Assembly (NCBI GenBank): GCA_964058845.1
Contig: CAXKVR010000428.1
Coordinates: 1 to 33,872 of the forward strand
Direction: 5' to 3'
Source of the DNA: Carex sylvatica
Taxonomy: Eukaryota; Streptophyta; Magnoliopsida; Poales; Cyperaceae
Length of the DNA: 33,872 nt
A program made the translations under genes and the position numbers. The notes under the pieces are model-generated. The model was not told the DNA's origin and ran no database searches. It worked only from the letters and a program-made list of their open reading frames with translations. Numbering within the stretch: position 1 is the first letter of the stretch; each line of letters starts with the position of its first letter. Shown one piece after another: positions 10,875 through 22,196 of the stretch.

Positions 10875-11041
10875 GTATCCTCTGAGATATCTCAAACTTT
10901 GCGTGACTTTATGAAAAATTCCAACCGTTTAAATACGTTCTGCACGAATTTCAAAGTAAACATAATACTGACTCCTACATCACCTCCGAATAGGCACCGG
11001 ACACGTAGGTCACGCAAAAGTTGAGATATCTCAGAGGATAC
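10875..11041. repeat. Fold-back element with 33-bp inverted ends
   Basis: Bases 10875-10907, starting GTATCCTCTGAGATATCTCA, are complementary to 11009-11041 with two mismatches. The outer motif GTATCCTCTG is shared with the elements at 11076-11255 and 31574-31715. The superfamily is unknown because no target duplication was recognised. No gene lies in 10580-11075. Confidence 0.65.
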
Positions 11042-11075
11042 GCACTCTCATATACTCTGGGAAGTGGGGATATAA

Positions 11076-11255
11076 GAATTCATATCTTCTGCATTAACGC
11101 AACTATTGAGTTCATTTTTTCGGCCGTGTGATCAGAATTCGGATCAATCCGGCTCATGCCTATAATGCACGGGGCCATTAAATATTAGTGTGGATTTGAA
11201 TCAGATGGTCCAGATCTTAACTCAAATTTTGAGTTAACTCAGAGGATACGAATTC
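11076..11255. repeat. Second copy of the GGATAC-ended fold-back family
   Basis: The left end GAATTCATATCTTCTGCATT pairs with a right end reading GTTAACTCAGAGGATACGAA and closing in GAATTC. It resembles the copy at 31574-31715, including an internal ATTAGTGYGGATTTRRWTC stretch. Confidence 0.55.
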
Positions 11256-11804
11256 GTAATTTTAAGGGGAGAGTATTAGTGCGGGTTTGATGGCCCGATT
11301 TAATATAACAATTGTCACGACTTCTTGCGAATCTAACAGATTTCTGCAGGTGGAAAAACAATTAAGGAGTCGAGGGGATCGAGCAAGTGACCAAAGAATG
11401 TGGAATACGCTTTGGACAGTCAGGTGCGGAGACACTGCTCATAAATGATACAAGCGTTGACATTCAACAATGGTACAGTCAGTATTAGAGCTAGGCAACG
11501 CAAGAAGACAGAGGAAGGCTATATATAGTTTGATATATGTACTTTATATAGTTGCGTGGCAATTTTCAATTTAATTCATGTAACTAATATTTAGGAAGTA
11601 GGAACTTGAGCGGTTGTAAATACATTTTTTTTCTGAATATAATTTTTGGTGGACGTCCAGCCCCCTAATTTTACAACAAAAATACATGTCATTTGAGAAT
11701 ATATATATTGATATTTGACGAGTCTGAATAGCTTTCAAAGAAAAAAGAAACATATCAGATCAAGCAACTTGCTTTTTCAACAGAAAATCAACAAAAGAAG
11801 ATAA
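11256..11804. other. Intergenic, no gene seen
   Basis: Short unrelated frames only. No element ends were recognised, although 11270-11300 repeats a GTATTAGTGCGGGTTTGA motif like the interior of the neighbouring fold-back. Confidence 0.45.
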
Positions 11805-11807
11805 TTA

Positions 11808-11955
11808 GGGCGTGTTTGGCGTTCCCATTGAGAATAGGAATAGAAATAGGAACACTCAATTTTAAACTGCAAAATTATTATTCACGTGAAAAAAAAAATT
11901 CAGTCTGAATAAATTTTTTTTTTCCCACGTAAATAGTATCACGCCGAACAGACCC
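11808..11955. mobile_element. Tourist-like (PIF/Harbinger) MITE, 148 bp
   Basis: GGGCGTGTTTGGCG on the left and CGCCGAACAGACCC on the right are near-perfect inverted repeats. The 3-bp target TTA flanks both sides (11805-11807 and 11956-11958). It is a better preserved relative of 3699-3856. Confidence 0.75.
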
Positions 11956-11958
11956 TTA

Positions 11959-14464
11959 ATATCTTAGTCAAGGAATCTCCAAGTAAACTTCATCTGGACA
12001 CAAGTACATGATCGATCATGTGCGCTTAATTACGTTAAACTACTGTTTCCTCAATACAAAATAGAGAGGTTAGATCTACTAAATTATTATGTATAATAAA
12101 TAATGCAAACGGATGGGGATGACTGATGAGTGATGACCACATTTCAAAAAATAAATAAATAAACATATACTAAATTGTACCTGTTCATATACTCAAAAAA
12201 AAAAAGTTATTTATCTGTTCACATGGGAAAGAGTCAGAAGGCCCACGTGCCGTATTTATAGGCCCAAGAAAATAACTTGCTGACTTAATCATTGATGACG
12301 TTGCAAATTTATTCAATATATTTATATATGACGTAATCATCCAAATTATTCGTCTTTAACCAAAAGCTAATTAAATACTCGTTCTCATGTGACTCTGAGA
12401 CGCCATTGGTGTCGATAGTAGGAAATATGTGCAAATTATGTACTGGATGTGCTCAAATTTTTCCACAGTAGCTTGAATCGTTCTTTTTGGAGAGTATTTC
12501 CCAAACAATTGGTAAATTAAGATGTTTTTGAAAGATTAAAAAGTTAGGCATGGTTAATGTTAACATTAGTGAATTGGAGACATTAATAATATGAAGATAT
12601 TTTAATGTAGAAACAACAAGATAATAATGTAATTCACATTTTTTACATTTTTACTTTTTTTTTTCTCGAATTAGAGATCTAAAAGTTTATTTCTTACTCA
12701 ACAGAAGTTACAAGAAGAGTACTATATATTTTCAATTTTCTACCCACAAGCTATGTTAATAAAAAAATAATAGATATAAACTTTAATATAAAAGAGAAGA
12801 GTACTATACATTTCTGCTACTTTTTTCCCCAATATATGAAAGAACATATTATATTTGATGACTTTTTTGTTTACAATCTCATAGATATGGATACTTGTTA
12901 TGGAAAGAGCAAATTACAAGATATATAAACTATCTTAAAAATTAAACGCCAAACTGTTGTAATCTTGTGGCATTAATAAATATTTATACCTGACATATTC
13001 ATAAAACTATATCACTAGAAGCTAATTAAAAAAATAAATCCCAGAGCAGAATTGTTTTGTAACATGATGCTGGTTTTATTACCCTTCAAGATTCACTAAA
13101 ACATACAACCCATAAATTTTATTTTTTGCTTAACTCAGCAAACATATATTGTAAGTAAATTAATGAACTCTTTCCACGCGTCATCTAATTTTTTTTTTAT
13201 TGTTTTAAACTATTAAAACAAAATCGTAACTAGTTAACATCCTTAAATAAATTCAGACCATCTATGTTCTGCTAACCAATTAGACGAACTACCTGGCTGT
13301 TGGATAGCTAAAGAAACGCCAATTAAAGAATTAACTAATAATTAAGCGCGTATCGGCGCATATTAAAATTTGATAAAGCAAAATTTAGAACAAACCAAGC
13401 TCCTGCTAAATGAAATTGCCTATGACATCATGGTGCTAACGTCAGCTAATAATTTCCCCTTGCTGACTCGAAATGTATCTATCTAATCACGTGGGTTATT
13501 TGTTTATTATTGTTAAATCAAAACCATATATATTGTGGATAATGTTTGTGATTGTTGGTGTGATGGGTAATCCGGTCCTCGCTGCCATAGTGATCAGATA
13601 CACGATTAATTGGAGAATTATTCGTGTTTAATTTATTTTTTCGATATTTTTGAATTAAATACTGAATAAAATGCAAAAAAATGTATAACACGTATTCGCA
13701 AATAAAACTCATATGAAACGCGAATCACGAATTATTCGCAAAAAAAAAACAACGCAAATTGATTTTAAGGTTTTTTTTTTGTTTTTGCTTCCTTCTGATA
13801 CTGAATCATTCTCGAATTATACCCGTATTATTCTTGAATTACGAATTTTTCACCCAGTGAAACCGAATTCGAACTATTTATTTGTCCTCACTCCATTGCT
13901 TCACCCCGATAGTTGGACCAATAAACTTTACTACAGTAACTAATTCTCTATTTTTGGGGCTAAACGCAGGTCACCATAATTATTTGAACAAAAAATTAAT
14001 GACAAGCAAGAGTGATGTGTAGAATACTTTGGAGCAGCATGTACATGCAGACATATAATTAATGGTGATTTAAAAGTTCTTGTTGATTTGTAGTCAACGG
14101 CGGCAATTTGCAGATTTCTACTGTGTAATTCTGGATTAGTTGAACCTTAATCCATTATATATCAAAATTCAATCTATTGTTCTTCAATTCAAAGATAGGA
14201 AATTATTGGGTTCCATTATGAGGCTATCATGATAGCAAAAGGTTAATGTTATTTTCTCACTTTATAATTTGCTACAAGAAGACAATCTTAAATAAGAACT
14301 TGGGAGTATGGGGAAAAAAAGCTGGAAAGAGAGTTGTGAATTCCAATATTTAATGAATAATCTATCAGTGTAGATTATATAATGTTGTATATATATCTAT
14401 CTTTCTTCCATGATTAAATTAGATTATGTAATTTTATATGTAACTTATATCAGAAGTTGAAATT
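11959..14464. other. Intergenic, no gene seen
   Basis: About 2.5 kb of AT-rich DNA without a supportable gene. The 13518-13943 stretch has repeated CGAATTATTCG/ATTCGCG motifs, which may be a decayed repeat, and the frames across it lack any domain. The region contains no WRKY exon on the minus strand that could belong to gene B. Confidence 0.45.
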
Positions 14465-14624
14465 CACTACAAAAATATGTAATTATCCGCGAGAGTAAAA
14501 AAAGACTATTGCTGAGGGTACACCGACGTCAAAAATTATTATTTTTAAACGTAGCGGTTTTACCGACAAGAGTATCCGCGAAGATACCGTTGATAAAAAA
14601 GTATATTTATTCTCGTGAATAGTG
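14465..14624. mobile_element. Possible CACTA-like terminus or mini-element
   Basis: CACTACAAAAATATG at 14465 matches the CACTACAA start of many plant CACTA elements. TAGTG at 14620-14624 could be the other end. Between them lie CCGCGAGAGTA and GAGTATCCGCG in inverted orientation and an ACCGAC/GCGGTTTTACCGAC motif. The expected 3-bp target duplication is not clean (ATT versus ATA). Confidence 0.4.
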
Positions 14625-16899
14625 ATAGATTTGTATAATAAAAATAATGAATCGCATTAGCTGACTCAGAAGGACAATTTGAAAATTATTTTCAATGATG
14701 TCATAGATTAATTTGGTATCAAAAAAAAAAGTCGTGCTTATAAGTTTCACAAATAGAAGTTTATTTTCAAGGTCCTCCGTACGCGTGCAGATTGAAAACT
14801 TGACTGAAGATTTTCTTTTTATGGATTAAAACCCAAATTATCACACATAAACAAATATATCTCCGTCAAAAGAAGAATTTAGCATGGAAACCCTACCATG
14901 TGAACCCATGAAATGTTCTGTAATAAAAATCTGAAAGCATGTGAAAAGCCTTTGCTAGCTCGCCATCTGTTCATACTATTATTTCTTCTGAGCATCCTCA
15001 ACTACCCCGTAATTATTATTTCTTCTAAATATTATCCTCAACTACTATTATCCTTTGTTGCCACCGTGTTGAGAGAGAATCTTGTCTTCTTCTTTTTTCG
15101 AAAATGCTGACAGTGGCTGAGGGGGGATCTTGTCAGTGGATCTTATATTTCTATTTATGATTAATTATGTAGAATTTACAAATTCATGTTAACAAGTGCA
15201 AAGTATGGAAATAATTGAGTAAATTTCTTCCCCTGAATTCATGCTTTTTATTATGGTCAGTTGGCGATTATGAACATGACAAATTTATCTATCAAATTAA
15301 TATTAGAGCATAAACAAAAATTAAGAATTAAAGAAATTAAATCGTTACATTAATTCTAGACATCCTAACAAGAATACAACATGTGGCCAGAAAAGCTTAA
15401 TACAAATAAAGCACTGCTAAAATGTTTCTCCCACTTCTTTATTCTTCTCTTTTTGACCTTGCATTCATGCATCTGATGTAGAAACATATGAGCTTTTGAA
15501 CTGGAATTAATTGATATTAAGTTGGGGATTTTATAAATCTTGCTCGTTTGGTAATTGCATGCATGTGTGTTGACCACTGCAAACTATCTCATACATGGAT
15601 GAATCTTCTTCCAACTGCAGCACTGTTTTTGTTGCGCGGCAATTTAATTCATCTTTGTGAGCACACTCATAGTACAGTCTGCAATGGCAAAATTTTACAT
15701 TACTTGATAGTATTGAGTTTCTTTAAAAATACCTTTTCAAGATATCTTGATGGTGTACCGTGTACATATTGAAAAGCTGGAAGCGTATGTAAATTAAGTG
15801 TTGTTGAAACAATAAATAATTAGGAATACCATATATAATTAAAAGTATAGGGAACCTCATAATTTACCATCTTTAATATGATAGAGTACCCATAAGAACA
15901 TGAAATATTATTATTATGAACTTTGTGTCTTGCATTTAGTAAATGAGGGCATCAAATCATAGAACAATATGGCAAAAGAACTCAGCAAATTAACATCACA
16001 TGAAAGCTTTTTCAATCTATTACCACCGTTTCAATGACTACCTAGACTATTATTACTCTAGCAATATACAGTCTAATAAATCTCCTGATTAAGTGTTTCT
16101 ATTATTTCTGTCTTCACCGCATGGTATCCTACGTACATTCCCACTAACCCTTGTTCTTCTCCTCAAATTGCTGTTTTTTTTCTTCTTTTTTTCTTTTGGT
16201 TTATCGGTCCGTAATATGTGAACTTCCCTGCTAAGACTATCTACACATATTTTTGTTTGTTAGATTAAATGATAAGATACTTTAATAGGCCCTATCACTT
16301 TCTCCTTTTACTGTTTTAGTTAGTTCGCTACTGGTACGGAGGTTGTACCAGTTAGGGCATATTTTCGTTGGCTACTGGTACAGAAGTTGAAATTAGTGAA
16401 TAATTAGTATGAATCAAAATAGACACTAATCTTGTTGGAGTTTAAGACTTTTACCTTGGATATCTTGAATTTTGAACTTCCTCTTGCCCATAAATCCTCC
16501 AAGCGTAACAATCATCCGGATTTTCTAAGTACGATTTTTCTTGTGAGATAGCCCCTAACCTGTAAGTAACACTCCGTCATTTTAATCTCCAAAAACCAAA
16601 CAAAATGAAAAAAAAAATAAACAAAATGTTGTTGCTTCTCTTTGGTGTAGAAGATCCTAAAAAAGAGGATATCAAATTATATATATAGAAGAAAAAAAAT
16701 CAACGAAGCACTCAAAGAAAACTACTCTATCTATCTAATCCCATGTCTCCTTAGACAATATAAAATTTCTCTGAATGGATCTGACAAAGAATGATCAAAT
16801 ATGAAGTTCATGAACTCCTATGTATACAAGAATCAAAATGCAGAAACTTATATAAACTGCAAAATCTAAAGAACATTTATTTTAGAGGAGCATGTATAC
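14625..16899. other. Downstream of the gene B exon; no WRKY exons 2 or 3 found
   Basis: I looked on the minus strand for a WRKYGQK-type exon and a CX7C zinc-finger exon and saw neither. Small frames at 14913-15110 and 15365-15772 have no known domain. A direct repeat of GCTACTGGTAC lies at about 16328 and 16374. Confidence 0.45.
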
Positions 16900-17192
16900 C
16901 TGGGCCTATTTCTTCTTCTTCTGGTACTTGATTGGATGCTATTGTTCTGAGAACTAGCAGAAGGTAATTCAAGCTGGTTCATAAATTCATTAGTTAAATT
17001 TGAAGAATTCAAAGTAGTCAAAGCTCTAGAGAAACAACCCTTTATCTCTTCTATGAGAATTTGAACATTTGATCCTGATCTTTCTTGGATCAACATGTCG
17101 AGAGAGCTGGCTGTATCAAGCCCTCTTAGCAAGTCGTTCATCACTTCTCCAAGTTCCGGTTGAGTACTTTGAGAACTATTTGCCCTTTCCAT
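16900..17192 (-). CDS. Group III WRKY first exon (gene B), partial gene
   Basis: This open frame encodes about 97 residues from an ATG in good context (ACCATGG), preceded by a GA-rich leader at 17198-17220. The sequence MERANSSQSTQPELGEVMND, followed by an LLRGLDTASSLDMLIQE stretch and later KGCFSRALTTLNSS, has the layout of a group III WRKY N-terminus. A basic cluster STRRRRNRP follows, and then a donor CCCAG/GTATAC at 16900/16899 in phase 2, the same phase as the other WRKY first introns here. The WRKY half and zinc finger are missing from the following 10 kb. The exon may be an orphan from a broken duplicate, belong to a gene with a very long intron, or splice into gene A's exons 2 and 3. 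Family assignment rests on layout and context, since the WRKY domain itself is absent. Confidence 0.65.
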
Positions 17193-17568
17193 GGTACTGT
17201 TCTTTCTCTCTCTCTCTCTTAATTTACAAGTAATGTTTTGTTCGCTTTGATTTCCTTTTCAGGAGTTATTGGTGAGGTTATGTAGTCTCAAAAAGAGATC
17301 TGAGGAGGAGATACTGACATCATTTTACCTTTAAATTATTTAATAGCTCCAATATTTTATGTTGGCATAGCACATTAGCACTACATAGGGAAATATATAC
17401 TAGCTGTTAGATGAGGATTGGAATCGATCGGCTGCCACCATTCACGGATCCATGCATTTTTTAAATCATATTCCTATTGGGCCGGATTGAAAGTTTCCTT
17501 TATCCCGGTCTTCTAAGGATTGGGTCGAATTTATCTCATAATTGCCGGGAGATGCTAAAATAAATTAA

Positions 17569-17732
17569 GGAAATAAATCTGCTGTTATTCCGAATCAAGC
17601 CGTTGACCTTTATCGAGATTCGGGCACAAAAAACTTTTTTGCCTTGATATTCGCATGTGCAAAATTTTGAACAGTTGTGATAAAAATAACAGGGTCCTGT
17701 GATTCCTTTGGAATAACAGCAGATTTATATCC
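17569..17732. mobile_element. Mutator-like MITE, 164 bp, 9-bp TSD, carrying a W-box
   Basis: The 23-bp ends starting GGAAATAAATCTGCTGTTAT (17569-17591) are complementary to 17710-17732 with one mismatch. A perfect 9-bp direct repeat ATAAATTAA flanks it (17560-17568 and 17733-17741). It lies about 380 bp upstream of the gene B start and contains TTGACC at 17603-17608. Confidence 0.85.
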
Positions 17733-17741
17733 ATAAATTAA

Positions 17742-18020
17742 TAATAGATGCATGTGCCAGCTTATTCAAAAAGTGCTTCAGTTGCATCTTTTTGTGTGTG
17801 TTGGTAATGGTTATAAATAGACTTTAATTTTTTTAAGTAAATGTTAGAAGTAAAAGTATTTAACTATTTAATATTTATAAAAAAGAATTCATTCGAATTT
17901 TGAAACTCCGATCTCCTTTAAAAATTGATTGTTGCATCATTAGTGTTTAGAAAAACAAAATTTATTATCATTGTGATCGGCCTATAATATAGATTTCCAT
18001 CTAAAGTTATTTAAATTTAG
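17742..18020. other. Spacer between MITE and LINE
   Basis: AT-rich, no gene or element ends recognised. Confidence 0.4.
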
Positions 18021-18030
18021 TTGTTATTAG

Positions 18031-20543
18031 GTAGCCCAACGACGGGAAAAAAAATACTTTGCTCTCTCAAATTGCAATATTTGAGAAGGTATAGATGAAT
18101 ATAATAACTTTAGTCCTGTCGATTTAGATAATTGAAAGTCATGTCAAACATCTCTTCATAAGATTTATATGGATGAAGAAATGTATTGGCAACAAAAGGC
18201 TCGATTAAAATGGTGTTTAGAAGACAGCCTTTATTAAAGGTAGATTAATCACTGATAATATAGCCAGTGTGCATGAGGTCCTTCACCAAGTTAGAAAGAA
18301 GCATCTCAAGGGTGTTCTTTTTAAGTTGGATTATGAGAAAGCTTTCAACAGAGTTAATTGGGATTTTTTAATATAAATACTAAAGGCTAGGGGTTTTGGT
18401 ACTCAATTTATAAGTTGAATTCATGCTATTCTATTAAGTGGAAAATCATGTATAAATTTTAATGGAGAATTAGGTCCTTTTTTTCAATGTAAACGAGGGG
18501 TATGTCAGGGTGATCCCCTTTCTCCTCTTCTTTTTAATTTGGTGGCTGATGTATTAAACAAATCATTACAAAATATTTAGTCAACCGATTTTATTCAAGG
18601 TTTAGGGAAGTTTACAAATATTGGTTCGGTTTTGAATCTGCAATTTGCAGATGACACCCTTATTTTTTTACAGGCTGATCCTAGAATGGTAGAAGCTTTA
18701 AAATTGCATTTGATTGCCTTTGAAAATTTCTCAAGCATGAAGATTAATTATGCCAAATCTGAAATGATTCCTTTAAACTTATCTAATAATGAAGGTACTA
18801 TGCTAGCTAACATTTTTGGTTGTAAAATCTCTTCCCTTCCATTAACTTATCTTGGTATCCCATTGCATTATAAGAAGTCATCAATTGCTGATTGGCAAGT
18901 CATTATTGATAGAATTAATAATCGTATACAAGGATAGCAAGGCAAACTTCTATCGATTGGAGGGAGAGTTACTCTTTTAAATTCTGTTTTATTGGATATC
19001 TGTTTTTAAGATGCCTACAAAAATTAGGATGCGCATTGACAAGTTAAGGCAACGATTCCTTTGGTATGGTGGGGATTCAGTAAGGAAAAAATATTGTTTA
19101 GTTTCATGGGCAGCTGTTTGTAATAGTAAGAATCAAGGGGGATTAGGTGTTCTTGATTTATCACGACTGAACAAATCTCTTTTGACTAAATGGTGGGTAT
19201 GATTTCAGGATCCAAAAATAACAGGTCTTTGAAAGTCCATAATTCTGTCAAAATATGGACATACAGGATTTTCTTCTCATTGTTCACCTTTTTGGAAAGA
19301 TGTTCTTAAAGGATCTTATATTGTGGATTTAGGCTTTTTAAAACAATTAGGAAATGGTAATACAATTTTATTTTGGAAGGATAGATGGATTTTAAAATTT
19401 CCTCTCTATCTATCTTATCCATACCTGTATTCCATTACATGTGACACTAACCTGTTAGTTATTGAGGCTTTTTCGGATGGTTTTTTTATTATTCAATTTA
19501 ATAGACAATTGACAGGTGTTCTATTAACTGAGTGGAATAACCTCTACTCTCGAGTTATCGTTTTCCATCCTGGCCCTAATTCTTCTGATTCTCTCACATG
19601 GAGATGGTCAGTGGGTGGTACATTTTCTGTCCATTCTTATTACATATGGCTGGAATATGGGGGAATTATCAATACTGAATATGCTTCTATATGAGCATCC
19701 AAATTACCACTTAAAATAAAGATTTTTCTTTAGCTGTTGAAAAGAAATAAAATTCTTACAAAATCAAATCTTTTAGAGAGAAGTTGGACTGGTGATACAT
19801 CCTGTCCTTTTTGTGGTAATTTTGAGACTACTGATCATTTATTTGTTTCACGCTACTTTGCATTTTAGATTTGGACATGGATTGTTGCTCATAATAACTT
19901 TAGATTTAATTGTTCAGCTATGTCTGATATTTGGTTTTTAGATGCACCTATTCCCTTAAAAGAGCCAGTACTGATTGAACTTGTAAGGGGTATAGCATTA
20001 TGGACCCTTTGGTTAGAAAGAAACAAATTGTGTTTTCAAAATTCTCCTATTCCTTCTCTTCATAGTGTCTGGTCAAAGATAATCTCTTTGTGTACATATT
20101 GGTGCTCATCTCTTATTACTTCTTTATTACCTACCTTACATTTAATTTTGCCTATGAATACTACTTCTATGCCTTGTCAGGATTTGATAATCCATGATAT
20201 AGGCATGACTTACTCATGGGTAGAGGACGAGGTTATGGTAGAGAACGGGGCAATACAAGCTATTCAGGATCAAAGAGAAGTACTCCATACACTTGGCACT
20301 GAGCTACTACTAGCTCTGGAATGAGTTGAATCGCTAGTTTTTCTATATTGTCTTCTTTGCAATGTTATTTGTAGTTCAGTTTTAATTTTAGAGCTATGAT
20401 GCTTTGGATGTTAAATTCTAGTTTGGTAGGTTCTTATTTTGTATGCCTAATCTTTCTCTAATTTGAATATTGCAAATGCACAAACTATATTAGTTTCAAT
20501 GAAAACTGATGGGACTTCTTCACTTCTTCAAAAAAAAAAAAAA
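18031..20543 (+). mobile_element. 5'-truncated, decayed LINE (L1-type) retrotransposon with poly-A tail and TSD
   Basis: The element ends in a 14-A tail (about 20530-20543). It is flanked by the direct repeat TTGTTATTAG at 18021-18030 and 20544-20553, with similar bases continuing beyond. Its order is non-LTR: a linker fragment (EEMYWQQKARLKW near 18173-18213), reverse transcriptase, and then a CCHC-type zinc-binding C-terminal segment (SCPFCGNFETTDHLF near 19800-19845). The endonuclease part is absent. Transposition is not possible in this state. Confidence 0.9.
18224..20324 (+). pseudogene. LINE reverse transcriptase pseudogene
   Basis: The reading frame from 18224 shows AFIKGRLITDNIA, GVLFKLDYEKAFNRVNWDFL, GVCQGDPLSPLLFNLVADVL and the catalytic-type LQFADDTLIF (FADD at 18644-18655). 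A frame change falls between 18937 and 19011. From there a second frame runs to 20324 with in-frame stops at 19200, 19230, 19692, 19731 and 19866. The late part includes GNGNTILFWKDRW and the zinc-binding segment. A junction at about 18217 joins linker to reverse transcriptase directly, which implies an internal deletion. Most stops fall where the family has tryptophan. Confidence 0.88.
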
Positions 20544-20553
20544 TTGTTATTAG

Positions 20554-22046
20554 TTACCCTTCACTATAAGTTACATACAACAAAATAGAGCTACTAATAA
20601 ATCTCTCACTCTATTATTTGCCTATTCTTCAATCATTTAATCTTTATCTTATATATATATATTAAATCTTGCTTTAATAGCATACTAGACTGAGCAATCC
20701 CTTGAGAGATACTTGCATAAATAATAATTTTTTTATAGAATACCTTTCAATAAGAATTTAACTTTCGTCTTTTCTCTTCGCCATATAATAATTATATATT
20801 TACTGTACGATCCCCTTTGTTAAAAGAAAACTCACATGGTCTGACGCATGATGTCATAAGAGACAAGATGGAAGGAATTATTTATCTATATTAATTGGCA
20901 CCTAATCAATCAATCACGTAGCTAGAATTTTTATTAGAAGTAAATAAAAAAATAAATTATTAAAAATAGTTATTATTTTTTATTTAATTATTATTTTTCT
21001 TATAAAAATTTAAATTGTGAGCACACTATTTCTTAAAATAATATAAATTTGGATCGATTTAAAAATAGAGATATGGTAAAAAAAAAATTTACTATACTTT
21101 GTGATTTAGATAATTTTTGTAATAGTTTAAAAATAAATGTATTCATTGTATGTTAAAATCGTCAAATAGCAAGGCACAATGGTCTGGATTGAATGTTAAG
21201 TCTCAAATAATTTCTAGATGTTCTTTGTTCTATGTGAATTAGTAATTATTTCTATTTTTATACTTAATTGACCAATACATCAAGTCTATTTAGAAAGAAT
21301 TAAGTATCCAATAATCATTCTTATCCAAAGAGTCTCGGTTCACTTTCTTTTCAAATCAACAAAACTCATTTTTGTTAAATTCAAAATTAACATGAAAAAC
21401 ACTGAATTTAGCTACGACTACAGAAATAAGCAATAAACCGAAATAAAAATAAGCAATGATCTAATTTTATATAGATTTATAGGTAATTATCAAAATTAAT
21501 CGCCTATCCCTGATCCATGCTGGCTCCGCCAGTGCACCTGATCACACATTAGGTGTCAGATCGATGCTGGCTCATGGACAACAGGTAGAGTTTGATTAAC
21601 AAAAAAGTTATCCGGGAAAAATAAAATAAAATATAATTAAAAAGGCATTGCCGACATCCTTCAAATTTTTTTCTAAAATTTTAAAAAATTAACAGTACGA
21701 TAAAGGCACAAAAATATTGTTGTACTATCTGTTGTACTTTTCTTTCGAAAGATTCTTCTCGTCTCTAACAAGCACGATGTGATGATGGGTAATTACATAT
21801 TTTAATATAGCAGTTTTGACTTCATGTAGCATACAGATCACTATAAAATAAAAACACTACTGCATATAATTCATGCAATGCATGAAAAATTTAAGAGTGC
21901 TATGTTAAAATCTTAATTACATGATCAGAGCAAAGATGATTTATACAACATTAAAAAAATATTAAAAATAAGATGAAATACACCATCAATCAATGTATCG
22001 TTGTCATATATATATACGAATTAGACCAAATTCTAGTCTAATCCCA
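20554..22046. other. Intergenic, no gene seen
   Basis: AT-rich spacer. Around 21500-21590 the motif GATCCATGCTGGCTC recurs as GATCGATGCTGGCTC, and CTGGCTCCGCCAGTG resembles a damaged hAT end of the 8014 family. Bases 22031-22046, next to the left SINE target copy, preserve the apparent original end of gene C (see the SINE finding). Confidence 0.4.
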
Positions 22047-22063
22047 ACAAACTCATCAAACCT

Positions 22064-22196
22064 TTTTTTTTTCTTTTTTGTCTTTTTGAAAATTTCGCAG
22101 AAACTGCGAAGTCGTGAAAGAGAATCGAACTCTCAACTTTTGTGTACAACAACTCTATGACATTTTTCTAACCAATTATGCTACCTCCCCTTTCTC
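22064..22196 (-). mobile_element. tRNA-derived SINE, 133 bp, with 17-bp TSD
   Basis: Read on the minus strand, the element starts GAGAAAGGGGAGG. It has a box A-like TAGCATAATTGG (22183-22172) and a box B-like AGTTCGATTCT (22131-22121) inside a five-pair T-arm-like stem. A perfect 7-bp hairpin TTCGCAG/CTGCGAA and an A-rich tail follow. Flanking direct repeats ACAAACTCATCAAACCT lie at 22047-22063 and 22197-22213. It inserted into the last codons of gene C. No functional tRNA is claimed, because the acceptor stem does not pair. Confidence 0.85.

Noticed and set aside
12181..12222. A further A-rich micro-insertion near 12.2 kb between CTGTTCATAT and CTGTTCACAT
   Set aside because: The repeats are imperfect and the A run does not border the second repeat, so it does not fit tail-end insertion.
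16597..16630. AAACAAAATG repeats around an A run
   Set aside because: Repeat and insert are all A-rich low-complexity sequence, so direct repeats are expected by chance.
17193..17568. A core promoter for gene B
   Set aside because: A GA-rich leader is visible, but no convincing TATA box or start element stands out from the AT-rich background.
22064..22196. A functional tRNA gene on the minus strand
   Set aside because: Box A, box B and a T-arm are recognisable, but the acceptor stem does not pair, and the sequence has an A tail and target duplications. It is a SINE.
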